Positions 8,984 through 16,312 of a stretch of 34,286 nucleotides of DNA are shown piece after piece. A program made the position numbers and the translations under genes. The DNA is from Bacteroidales bacterium (GTDB lineage Bacteria > Bacteroidota > Bacteroidia > Bacteroidales > PUMT01). The notes under the pieces were generated by a model. The model made no database searches. It saw only the letters and a program-made list of their open reading frames with translations, and was not told where the DNA came from. The first letter of the stretch is position 1, and the number at the start of each line of letters is the position of its first letter. Location of the stretch: positions 1 through 34,286 of the forward strand of contig SLGC01000360.1 of NCBI GenBank assembly GCA_007123885.1. Direction: 5' to 3'.

Positions 8984-10240
8984 CTATGTAGTCCGGATCG
9001 ATCTGTTATTTCTGTCATAGACCACTTTCCGGCCGGTTTCCCGGGATTTCGCCGCCATAAGTACCGCTACTGCATGCTGGTATCCGGCTTCGAGAGAGGC
9101 ATTGGGCGTCCCTCCCCCACGGATACATTGCAGCCAGTCCAGGAAATGATCAGGCCGGTTTACAGGATTCACCTTTTGGGAGCCGTCGATAGAACCATCA
9201 CTGTTAGGACATCCTTCATCATTATAAAGCGGGGCGTTCCAGTTGCCCAGTATCAGATTTGCCTTGTCGCCGTAGAAATTGCGGACACTCCCGTAACCAT
9301 TGCCAAGATTATTTGAGCTGGTTACCATGAACCCTTCGGGATAGATCCAGGTAGCCTGGACACAGTCAGGAGCGGTAAAATTGTATTCATCTTTCCATGT
9401 AAATGTCCTTCCAATGCAGATACATGATTCAGGCAGCTTCGCCCCGGTGATGCAATGTACCAGATCAATGAAATGAGAACCAAACGCAGAAATGGGTCCG
9501 TGTGAAAATTCTTCATATCCATACCATCCTGAATATGTATTGGGACAAAACGGTCTTGCCGGCCGGTCATGGAGGAATTCAGCCCAGTCCACATCCTCTT
9601 CCCTGATATCCTTCAGGTACCTGTACCAGTATGGGCGTGGACTGTTACGGGATTCTTCAATTCTGGAAATATTGCCAAAAGTGCCTTTTCCGAACAGTTC
9701 CCTGCATCCCTCAATGCCTGGGAGGCTCCGGATCTGGGTTCCAACCTGGACAACAACACCGGCCTTTTTAACAGCATCATAAGCTCTGATAAGCTTATCC
9801 ATCTCTGTTGCCATCGGCTTTTCAATATAAATATGTTTCCCCGCCCCTGCTGCTGCCTCCATGTGGGTTGTGTGAAGATGATCGGGCGAGGCGATCATAA
9901 CAGCATCGACGTTTTCCATTGCAAGCAGATCACGGTATGATACAAAACGGGAAGCATCACGGCCAAACCAGCTTCTGACATGTTCATTTGCCTGTTCACG
10001 TGCAACGCTCCAGGGATCACAGAGGGCTGTTATCTCGACATTCATCTTCTTTAAATGAGGGTATACACCTTTCATCAATCCATTAATACCCCTGTCGCCG
10101 CACCCGATAATTCCAATGCGGATCCGGTCATTTGCGCCGGTGCCGGCAGCAGCCTTTGCGAACGGAACCGTTGATGCACCCATTCCCATGGCAGCAGTAA
10201 CCGAAGTTTTTATAAAACCTCTCCTGGATAAATTTTTCAT
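8984..10240 (-). CDS. Tat-exported Gfo/Idh/MocA oxidoreductase
   Basis: This 418-residue protein has a Tat signal (LSRRGFIKT, 4-12) ending in an AKA-A type signal peptidase I site near residue 30, so it should be soluble in the periplasm rather than lipid-anchored. The Rossmann motif is IGIIGCGDRG (42-51) and EKP is at 140-142. A later GSHFIDLVHCITG stretch carries the family's catalytic-region His and Asp. It differs clearly from the two plus-strand paralogues, sharing only family motifs. The TIM-barrel lipoprotein gene follows on the same strand, a pairing that fits oxidation of a sugar hydroxyl followed by elimination or isomerisation. The gene begins at ATG 10240 and its promoter lies in the repeat-containing gap upstream. 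The substrate is unknown. Confidence 0.93.
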   Translation of the reverse strand: MKNLSRRGFIKTSVTAAMGMGASTVPFAKAAAGTGANDRIRIGIIGCGDRGINGLMKGVYPHLKKMNVEITALCDPWSVAREQANEHVRSWFGRDASRFVSYRDLLAMENVDAVMIASPDHLHTTHMEAAAGAGKHIYIEKPMATEMDKLIRAYDAVKKAGVVVQVGTQIRSLPGIEGCRELFGKGTFGNISRIEESRNSPRPYWYRYLKDIREEDVDWAEFLHDRPARPFCPNTYSGWYGYEEFSHGPISAFGSHFIDLVHCITGAKLPESCICIGRTFTWKDEYNFTAPDCVQATWIYPEGFMVTSSNNLGNGYGSVRNFYGDKANLILGNWNAPLYNDEGCPNSDGSIDGSQKVNPVNRPDHFLDWLQCIRGGGTPNASLEAGYQHAVAVLMAAKSRETGRKVVYDRNNRSIRTT

Positions 10241-10609
10241 TTCATAAAAGTTTGGTTAACATACAGGATATTTTTAATGACACACAAACGAAAACATCTG
10301 AAGAGAAATCTCATCCACCACTTCCGGATCAATTTTTGCTTCTTGTTTTTTACACGATAAATGTATGGAAAAACCCGGACATAATTTCCCTCAGGGATCC
10401 TCTTTTTCCGGCAAACCATGCATTTCCGGTTTATTGAACATTCGGACATCATTTCCCGCAGGGATCCTCTTTTTCCAGCCTTGCATTTCCGGTTTATTGA
10501 ACATTCGGACATAAAAAAGATTGATCCGTCAGATTTTTTTAATACATTTATTGTCCGGCAAAATGCGGGCTGGCATTAAACATAAGATTGGACAACCAAA
10601 CAGATAAAC
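10241..10609. other. Noncoding gap between divergent genes, containing a tandem repeat
   Basis: These 369 bases separate the divergent Gfo/Idh/MocA and PIG-L genes and should hold both promoters. The only clear structure is the tandem repeat at 10376-10516. TACATTTA at 10543-10550 resembles a Bacteroidota -7 box (one mismatch) for the PIG-L gene. A 91-codon minus-strand open frame (10237-10512) covers the repeat, but the two repeat copies are read in different frames and it looks noncoding. Confidence 0.7.
10376..10516. repeat. Imperfect tandem repeat, two full units and a partial third
   Basis: Unit 1 (10376-10442, 67 bp) and unit 2 (10443-10505, 63 bp) both start CGGACAT and share CAGGGATCCTCTTTTTCC and TTTCCGGTTTATTGAACATT. 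A third CGGACATA begins at 10506. The copies differ by a few substitutions and a 4-bp length difference in the middle, so they are diverged enough not to be an assembly slip. Function is unknown; a duplicated regulatory site for the flanking divergent genes is possible. Confidence 0.85.
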
Positions 10610-11368
10610 ATGCAAAAAACTGTACTGGGAATATTTGCACATCCCGATGATGCTGAGATGCTTTGCGCAGGAACCCTGTCCCTGCTTAAAGGGGTGGGGT
10701 GGTCGGTACATATCGCCACTCTCTCTCCCGGTGATAAAGGCACAGCAGAGTATTCAAAAGAAGAAATAAGCAGTATAAGAAGAAAGGAAGCCCGGTCTGC
10801 CGCCAGTCTTATTGATGCTACCTATCACTGCCTTGAATTTGAAGACGCCTATATACTTTATGACCGGGAATCCATCAACAGGACAACTGCCCTTGTAAGA
10901 AAAGTAAAGCCCGCGGTTGTTTTCACCCTTCCTCCTTCCGACTATATGGTCGATCATGAAATGACCAGTCTTCTGGTCCGGACCGCATGTTTTTGCACAG
11001 GCGTGAAAAACATGGATATCGGGGAGCCACCCTTTGAACCTGTTCCCTGGCTTTATTATTCAGATCCCGTTGAAGGAAAGGATACATTCGGCAATCATGT
11101 AAAACCCTCCTTTTATGTGGATATCAGCAGTGAGATGGAAATCAAGACCAAAATGCTTGAATGTCACGAAAGCCAGCGCAACTGGCTGAGAGAACATCAT
11201 AAAATGGATAATTATATAATTTCAATGCAAAAACATTCAAAAGAAAGAGGAGATGAGGCAGGCACCGCATATGCGGAGGGATTTATCCAGCATCTGGGAC
11301 ATGGTTATCCCCAGGATAATATATTGAGGGAGATCCTTCCTGAATACATAATGGTGAACCAGCCCTGA
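10610..11368 (+). CDS. PIG-L (LmbE-like) family deacetylase
   Basis: This 252-residue cytosolic zinc deacetylase belongs to the PIG-L/LmbE family, whose members remove N-acetyl groups from amino-sugars or their conjugates. The metal-binding motif AHPDDAE is at 10-16 (His11, Asp14), and the downstream [10 protein letters not shown] segment supplies the third ligand and conserved histidine. Length is typical. No signal peptide is present. The NagB-like gene starts 95 bases downstream on the same strand, and deacetylase plus glucosamine-phosphate-deaminase-type genes are a recurrent pairing in Bacteroidota, where they can even be fused. Together they suggest processing of an N-acetylated sugar. 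The specific substrate is not visible, and bacillithiol-type or other conjugates cannot be excluded. Confidence 0.9.
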   Translation: MQKTVLGIFAHPDDAEMLCAGTLSLLKGVGWSVHIATLSPGDKGTAEYSKEEISSIRRKEARSAASLIDATYHCLEFEDAYILYDRESINRTTALVRKVKPAVVFTLPPSDYMVDHEMTSLLVRTACFCTGVKNMDIGEPPFEPVPWLYYSDPVEGKDTFGNHVKPSFYVDISSEMEIKTKMLECHESQRNWLREHHKMDNYIISMQKHSKERGDEAGTAYAEGFIQHLGHGYPQDNILREILPEYIMVNQP

Positions 11369-11463
11369 GAGATTACCGAAAGCCAGGTATTTTCAACAAC
11401 GGGGTGGACCGCTATACACGATCAATTAACCAACTCAAATACCATAAACTAAAAATCTTTATC

Positions 11464-12393
11464 ATGGCAAGAAAAAAAAGTATGCTGGCCCCGGGCTGGT
11501 GGGATTACACTACCCTTGACGATGAAATTTTAAATGATGCGGCAAAACTTGAACCGGAAGACCTGCTTCAACTTTCAAGGAATGGATTTAAGGTTGTATT
11601 TTACGACACACTTGAAGATTTCTACCTGGCAGAAGCCCTTGAATATATTACTGCATGGAAACAGGCGACCCCGGATAATCCTGTCGGGGTATGCGGGCCA
11701 ATTGGACCTACCGAGCAGCTTCCCCTTGTTGCACGAATTGTAAATGAACTGCAATTGGATCTGTCCAATGCCCATTTCTGGGGAATGGATGAGTGGTATG
11801 AAAACGGCAGGGAGGTGGATGTAACACATCCGCTCTCTTTTGAGAAGGCTGACAGGGAGTTATGCTTTAACAGGATGGATAAAAAATACAGGATACCCGA
11901 TTCAAACCTGCACTTTCCAAAGGCCGACACCTCCGGTTTCATCAACAGCTGGAACAGGATAAGATGTGCTGTCATGCAGGGTGGACAGGGTGATATAAAA
12001 CACTGGGCTTTTAATGATCCCGTCAAAAGAGAAGGTATTTACAAGGATAATCCCCCTTCGCCGGAGGAATACAGGAAACTCACCACCCGGGTTGTTGATC
12101 TGCATCCCGTTACCTGCATGCAAAATGCCCGAACCAGTGCAGGCGGCGTTGTTACAGGTGTACCTGTACAGGCCATAACTGTCGGACCTGTTCAGACCTG
12201 GCAGGCGGAAAAAGTATCAATCTGGCATGCAGGCACCCATGACAACGCTTTTGGACAGCGGCTTACTGCCTTTTTGATCGGCAGGAAAATTGTTGACAGC
12301 TCAGTACCAATGTCGCTTTTAGCCGATCATCCCAATGTGCAGTTTAACTATTACAGGGGCGGTATAGGAACATGTAAACCCGAAATGCATTGA
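11464..12393 (+). CDS. Divergent NagB-like (glucosamine-6-phosphate deaminase/isomerase family) protein
   Basis: This is a 309-residue protein if ATG 11464 is used; an in-frame GTG at 11404 would add 20 residues ([10 protein letters not shown]...) with no family match. It resembles the NagB/6-phosphogluconolactonase fold: GPIGPTEQ (78-85) replaces the usual phosphate-loop GxPTGxTP, MDEW (108-111) matches the catalytic LDEY/F region with Asp109, and [13 protein letters not shown] (174-186) matches GxGxDGHIAFNEP. In the last motif His180 is kept, but the Asp two places before it is Ile and the Glu is Asp185. The active site is therefore altered and the standard deaminase reaction is doubtful. 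It follows the PIG-L deacetylase gene and probably shares its transcript. Family placement is good; function is open. Confidence 0.75.
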   Translation: MARKKSMLAPGWWDYTTLDDEILNDAAKLEPEDLLQLSRNGFKVVFYDTLEDFYLAEALEYITAWKQATPDNPVGVCGPIGPTEQLPLVARIVNELQLDLSNAHFWGMDEWYENGREVDVTHPLSFEKADRELCFNRMDKKYRIPDSNLHFPKADTSGFINSWNRIRCAVMQGGQGDIKHWAFNDPVKREGIYKDNPPSPEEYRKLTTRVVDLHPVTCMQNARTSAGGVVTGVPVQAITVGPVQTWQAEKVSIWHAGTHDNAFGQRLTAFLIGRKIVDSSVPMSLLADHPNVQFNYYRGGIGTCKPEMH

Positions 12394-12489
12394 TTTAAGG
12401 ACCATAAAAGTTAATAAAATCAGTGCCGGAAAATAATGCACCATTAGTGAGCCCCGCATTAAAAATTGCCCGATACCAAAGCCTTGAAA

Positions 12490-12545
12490 AACCGGGATTG
12501 AGCATGAAGCTCCTCAGGAACATTTCAGCCTGTTCTTTCCCGGTT
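12490..12545 (-). terminator. Hairpin and T-run terminator of the 12553-13566 gene
   Basis: The 8-bp inverted repeat AACCGGGA (12490-12497) / TCCCGGTT (12538-12545) encloses a smaller GAGC-ATGAA-GCTC hairpin. Read on the minus strand it is followed by five T residues. It lies just beyond the stop of the minus-strand oxidoreductase and between convergent genes, so a terminator is the simplest reading. Confidence 0.5.
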
Positions 12546-12552
12546 AAGGAAT

Positions 12553-13566
12553 TTACTTGTTCTTTTCCGCAGATTCATCAGCGGCAAATACCGCTTTATG
12601 AGATATTAAAGCCTCTGAAAGACTGGTCAGGGGCATATCCCTGTTTTCATCCACTGACTTAAAAAACTCCTCGAACTGTGCCTGGTAAGGATGGTCGGCA
12701 ACATCTCCCGAATCGATCATGCTCATGGAAAGCTTACTCCACTGGTTTTTATCAAGAGCTCCAAATTTTGTTGAGTAAAACTTATTGTCAAGAAGGGTGC
12801 CTTCGCTTCCAATAAGATGAACCCTGAGATAATAAGGCTGAAGACAATCAATAACAGAAGCCACTTTGCCAACTGTGCCATTTTTAAATTTAATAATGGA
12901 AACCGATGTTGAAGGATATTCATACTTACTGAAATCCTTGTTCGCCGAATTGGTGGAATAACTTGTTATGGATTCAAATTCATTGCCCATACAAAGGAAT
13001 AACGCATCCATGGAATGGCAACCGGCTGAGAGAAGACTGCTTCCTGCAGCTTCCTTTTTTATGTTCCAGCGAAATTGATGGTACCAGGGACCTATTCCAT
13101 GGTAATAATCCACCTCGCCGTAATGTATCTTTCCAAGAAGTCCGCTGTCAATTAAAGCTTTTGTTGTAATGAATTGCCCGGCGTACCTTGCCTCGAAACA
13201 TACACATGCCTTCACTCCCGCCTCCTTTACTGCCGAGTCTATGGCAAGGCAGTCATCCCAGCTCAGGGCCAGAGGCTTTTCAATTATCATGTGCTTGCCT
13301 GCCCTTGCAGCAGCAATTGCCTGTTTTGAATGGTCGGCCGGGTAACTGCAAATCGATACAATATGAATATCCGGACTGGCAAGCATTTCATCAAGATCGG
13401 TATAACATGTGATTTTAGATCCGTGCCTGGCACTAATTTCTCCATCAACATGCCGGCGGGAAGAATAAAGTGATGTTACCTGCGCCAGGGAAGTGTTATT
13501 AATAGCCTCGATATGAGCTCCTGCGGCCCAGCTGTAACCGATAATACCAACATTGAACTTTTTCAT
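12553..13566 (-). CDS. Cytosolic Gfo/Idh/MocA family oxidoreductase
   Basis: This 337-residue NAD(P)-dependent dehydrogenase has no signal peptide. The Rossmann start is FNVGIIGYSWAAGAH (4-18), where Tyr-Ser replace the more usual second Gly-x-Gly spacing, and EKP is at 96-98 (MIIEKPLALS). A SLLSAGCHSMDALFL stretch carries the catalytic-region His and Asp. It is shorter than the three exported relatives in this window and not closely similar to them. It stands alone on the minus strand, convergent with the NagB-like gene and divergent from ribokinase. It may oxidise a sugar, inositol or sugar acid made by the neighbouring enzymes, but nothing fixes the substrate. Confidence 0.92.
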   Translation of the reverse strand: MKKFNVGIIGYSWAAGAHIEAINNTSLAQVTSLYSSRRHVDGEISARHGSKITCYTDLDEMLASPDIHIVSICSYPADHSKQAIAAARAGKHMIIEKPLALSWDDCLAIDSAVKEAGVKACVCFEARYAGQFITTKALIDSGLLGKIHYGEVDYYHGIGPWYHQFRWNIKKEAAGSSLLSAGCHSMDALFLCMGNEFESITSYSTNSANKDFSKYEYPSTSVSIIKFKNGTVGKVASVIDCLQPYYLRVHLIGSEGTLLDNKFYSTKFGALDKNQWSKLSMSMIDSGDVADHPYQAQFEEFFKSVDENRDMPLTSLSEALISHKAVFAADESAEKNK

Positions 13567-13765
13567 CTGTTTGTGTTTTTATAATTAAGATAAATTGGGA
13601 TCCGACCCGGACTGAACTATCCCTGTTTTGAAAGTTTCACTCATGGATTGTCCAAAGTTTGTGTTTTCTGTAAAATTTACCACAAGATAAAAAAAATAAA
13701 TTACCCGGAAGCAAAAAATCAAGCAAATTGCAGCATGGTATAATCATCAGTTTTTTTTCAGAATA

Positions 13766-13796
13766 GTTGTACATTTCAAAAAAAAATCTGAATTTG
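13766..13796 (+). promoter_or_regulatory. Candidate promoter of the ribokinase gene
   Basis: GTTG (13766-13769) is followed after 19 bases by TGAATTTG (13789-13796), one mismatch from the Bacteroidota -7 consensus TAnnTTTG and with one from TTTG at -33. The expected transcription start lies about 10-15 bases before ATG 13816. The spacing supports it, but the match is imperfect. Confidence 0.4.
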
Positions 13797-13815
13797 TGAT
13801 CAAATCCTTTTTAAC

Positions 13816-14733
13816 ATGAAGAACAAAATAATTGTAGCAGGAAGTTCCAATACCGACATGGTGGTGAAAGTGCCCCATATTCCGTCTCCCGGCGAGACTG
13901 TTATGGGCTCGGAATTTCTGACCATTCCGGGAGGAAAAGGTGCCAACCAGGCTGTAAGTGCCGCAAGGGCGGGCGGCGATGTTGCATTTATAGCCTGTGT
14001 TGCCGACGACAGCTTTGGAAAGGAGTCTATTGAGAACTACAGGAAAGATGGCCTTGATACATCATTTATGAAAGTTGTACAAGACATCCATTCGGGTATA
14101 GCCCTGATAAATGTTGCAGCAGATGGCGAAAACAGCATCGCTGTTGCCCCGGGTGCAAATTCCCGGCTGCTTCCGGAGGACATATACAATTCCCGGAAAG
14201 CTTTTGCAGGGGCAGGAATCGTGCTCGTGCAGCTAGAGATCCCGCATGAAACAGTTCATGCGGTTGCAGAGGTTGCAGGGGAAGAAAATATACCACTGAT
14301 ACTTAATCCCGCACCGGCAGCAAAGCTTTCTCCGGGACTCCTGAAAAAAATATCCATTATCACTCCCAATGAAACAGAAGCTGCACTGCTTACATCTTTT
14401 AACGAGATAAATTCCGATACCATCCCCTTGATGGCAAGAGAGCTCTATGACCTGGGAATTGAAACAGTGATCATAACCCTCGGAAGCAAGGGCGTCTATC
14501 TTCTGGACAGCAATTTCCAGGGAATGATTCCCGGTTACAGGGTAAAGGCAGTGGACACAACAGCAGCGGGTGATGTTTTCAACGGTGCGCTGGCCTATGC
14601 ACTTTCGCAGGAAGAAACCACAAGGCGTGCCGTTGATTTTGCACAACGTGCTGCAGCCATATCTGTCACCAAAATGGGTGCCCAGCCTTCAGCTCCCACG
14701 TTTGCGGAAATATCAGGATATAATTTTACATGA
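13816..14733 (+). CDS. rbsK: Ribokinase, PfkB family
   Basis: This 305-residue protein phosphorylates ribose (or a close pentose) at O5 with ATP in the cytosol. The family motifs are all in place: GSSNTDMVVKVPHIPSPGET near the N-terminus, GGKGANQA (38-45, PfkB signature 1), ILNPAPA, TPNETEA and DTTAAGDVFNGALA, which carries the catalytic Asp and anion hole. Length is that of RbsK. No D-ribose pyranase or ribose permease lies beside it, although ribose-type ABC genes occur 6-10 kb away on the other strand. It could use ribose released by the nucleoside-hydrolase-like proteins further right, or another furanose. Family and kinase activity are secure; ribose specificity is likely but not proven. 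Confidence 0.93.
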   Translation: MKNKIIVAGSSNTDMVVKVPHIPSPGETVMGSEFLTIPGGKGANQAVSAARAGGDVAFIACVADDSFGKESIENYRKDGLDTSFMKVVQDIHSGIALINVAADGENSIAVAPGANSRLLPEDIYNSRKAFAGAGIVLVQLEIPHETVHAVAEVAGEENIPLILNPAPAAKLSPGLLKKISIITPNETEAALLTSFNEINSDTIPLMARELYDLGIETVIITLGSKGVYLLDSNFQGMIPGYRVKAVDTTAAGDVFNGALAYALSQEETTRRAVDFAQRAAAISVTKMGAQPSAPTFAEISGYNFT

Positions 14734-14758
14734 TTGCACCACTAATTCAACCTGTTGT

Positions 14759-14920
14759 TTAACGTTCATGACCATGAAGTCCGTGATCTTTCAGAAGGCT
14801 GATCACCCTGTTGACCGGAAGAGGCCCGGCTTTGTTTCCGTCGCGTCCCTCCATACCTTCAGACATGAACAGCGAATTGTAAATTGCCTCCTGAGTTTTC
14901 GAATCATTCAAAAGGGCAAT
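14759..14920 (-). pseudogene. Short orphan coding remnant of unknown family
   Basis: An open frame of 53 codons on the minus strand is bounded upstream by a stop (14921-14923) and ends at TAA 14759-14761. Its translation contains SLFMSEGMEGRDGNKAGP and LPVNRVISLLKDHGL, a composition and purine-first codon pattern typical of real protein. It has no ATG until well inside, and no start or upstream domain, so it reads like the surviving C-terminus of a gene whose 5' part was deleted. I do not recognise the family. A chance open frame is possible at this length. Confidence 0.35.
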
Positions 14921-15062
14921 TTATAAAATATTTCACAGCCATCCTTAATACCCTTTACGCATTTACGGATTAATACGGGTTATTTGGTTTCATTACCACA
15001 GGCCTGATTATGGCTTTGCCCGAAAGGCATGTATGGATGGTGTTTTTATTAACTATAAAATA

Positions 15063-15070
15063 TATTTTTG
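15063..15070 (+). promoter_or_regulatory. Candidate -7 box upstream of the serine hydrolase gene
   Basis: TATTTTTG matches the Bacteroidota -7 consensus TAnnTTTG exactly and lies 48 bases before ATG 15118. The -33 region (TGTTTTT around 15041-15047) is only partly consensus. Confidence 0.4.
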
Positions 15071-15117
15071 GTAAAATTATCCGCGAATAAATAAACTCAG
15101 ATAAATAACTAAAAAAG

Positions 15118-16203
15118 ATGAAGCGAATAATAACATTAATCTCAGGGATCCTCTTGCTTTTCCAGGCATCCATTGCAGGAACACTGGAAAGCAGGCTGGA
15201 CAGCCTGATGGATCTGTACCACCGGTACAATAATTTTACAGGTACCGTACTGGTTTCCCGTGACGGAGAGATCCTGTACACTCAAGGATTTGGATTTGCC
15301 AGCCTTGAACATCTTGTACCCAATACTCCCCGGACAAAGTTCCGGATCGCTTCCATATCCAAGCAATTTACATCCATGCTTGTAATGCAGCAGGTAACCC
15401 TGGGCACTATGTCACTCGATGACCCTGTACGGAACTATCTGCCCGATTACCCGGCACCACAGGGTGAGATAATTACCATACACCACCTGCTTTCGCATAC
15501 ATCGGGAATGCCCCATTACGCAGGTATACCCGACTTTTTTGATCTTTACGGCCGGAGAGCATTTCTACACAACGAGTTTGTCGGACTTTTCCGGGACCTT
15601 GAACTTTTGTTTGACCCGGGTGAAAAATACAGCTATAGCAGTTTTGGATATTATCTGCTTGGCTATATTCTTGAAAATGTAACAGGTAAATCTTTCAGCG
15701 ACCTGCTGTATGAAGGTATACTGGAACCCCTTGAAATGTACGATACCGGGATCGTAAACCACCGGCAGGTTCTTCGTAACAAAGCCACCGGGTATGATAT
15801 GAAACCTGCGTCGTTTGAACTGGCCGGATTTAGGGATCTTTCAACAGCGCTTGCCACTGGCGATATGTACTCGACACCTCTGGATATGGTAAAATGGGAA
15901 AAAGCGCTGCGGGAATACAGCCTGCTTGAACGGGAATCGCAGGAAAAGATATTCACGCCAAATCTGAACGGGTATGGTTACGGATGGACCATAGGACACC
16001 GCGCCGTCAACAATGACAGCGTTCTTTACCATCAGCATACCGGGGGCACCAATGGCTTTACAAGCATTGCAACAAGGATACCCTGCGATGGATACTACAT
16101 CCTGGTTTTTTGCAATACCCGGCCGGCAGAGATCAGGCCGGTGGAGGAGAACATACTGCGGATCCTTTACGGCAACGAGCCTGATTTTATCCCCAGGCCA
16201 TAA
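15118..16203 (+). CDS. Secreted serine hydrolase, beta-lactamase/esterase (class C-like) family
   Basis: This 361-residue protein has a signal peptide (MKRIITLISGILLLFQASIAG, cleavage near residue 20). It shows the penicillin-binding-protein-like serine hydrolase fold: catalytic SISK (79-82) in RIASISKQF, HHLLSHTSGMPH around 122-133, YSYSSFGYYLLGY (171-183) where the usual Tyr-x-Asn is Tyr173-Ser-Ser, and HTGGTNGF for the third motif. Members include D-Ala-D-Ala peptidases, esterases and beta-lactamase-like enzymes. The Asn to Ser change argues against a true beta-lactamase. It stands alone, convergent with the isomerase gene, and has no clear link to the sugar genes; a glycan or lactone esterase is one possibility. 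Confidence 0.88.
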   Translation: MKRIITLISGILLLFQASIAGTLESRLDSLMDLYHRYNNFTGTVLVSRDGEILYTQGFGFASLEHLVPNTPRTKFRIASISKQFTSMLVMQQVTLGTMSLDDPVRNYLPDYPAPQGEIITIHHLLSHTSGMPHYAGIPDFFDLYGRRAFLHNEFVGLFRDLELLFDPGEKYSYSSFGYYLLGYILENVTGKSFSDLLYEGILEPLEMYDTGIVNHRQVLRNKATGYDMKPASFELAGFRDLSTALATGDMYSTPLDMVKWEKALREYSLLERESQEKIFTPNLNGYGYGWTIGHRAVNNDSVLYHQHTGGTNGFTSIATRIPCDGYYILVFCNTRPAEIRPVEENILRILYGNEPDFIPRP

Positions 16204-16312
16204 CCTGGCCCTTGATCCGGCTACACACTGACATGCAAGGCAATGCGGGCTTCCCGGTCCGGAAACATAGCAGTGTTGCCTGCCGTAATAAAAATAAGCA
16301 GGCTTCGGGGGA

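Larger units (their letters stand above)
14734..15117. other. 384-bp gap with a short coding remnant and a promoter-like box
   Basis: No complete gene is visible between the ribokinase and serine hydrolase genes. The left half holds the minus-strand coding-like fragment at 14759-14920. The right half is AT-rich and carries the -7-like box at 15063-15070. I see no hairpin with a T run after the ribokinase stop. Confidence 0.6.

Noticed and set aside
10237-10512. A 91-codon minus-strand open frame with a repeated MSECSINRKC peptide.
   Set aside because: The peptide repeat only reflects the DNA tandem repeat; the copies differ by 4 bp so later parts are read in different frames. It overlaps the start of the oxidoreductase gene and resembles no protein family.
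12395-12560. A second possible coding remnant on the minus strand after the cytosolic Gfo/Idh/MocA gene, with residues like SFMLNPGFSRLWYRAIFNAG.
   Set aside because: The purine-first codon bias is weak, it overlaps the terminator hairpin, and the opposite strand is open too, so chance is likely. A translated database search would settle it.
15141-15155. A 15-base match (CTCAGGGATCCTCTT) between the serine hydrolase gene and the tandem repeat near 10391.
   Set aside because: It lies in the signal-peptide coding region and does not extend further, so it is probably chance.
15118-16203. A beta-lactamase resistance gene.
   Set aside because: It has SxxK but lacks the Tyr-x-Asn asparagine; its context is not a resistance element and many esterases and peptidases share this fold.
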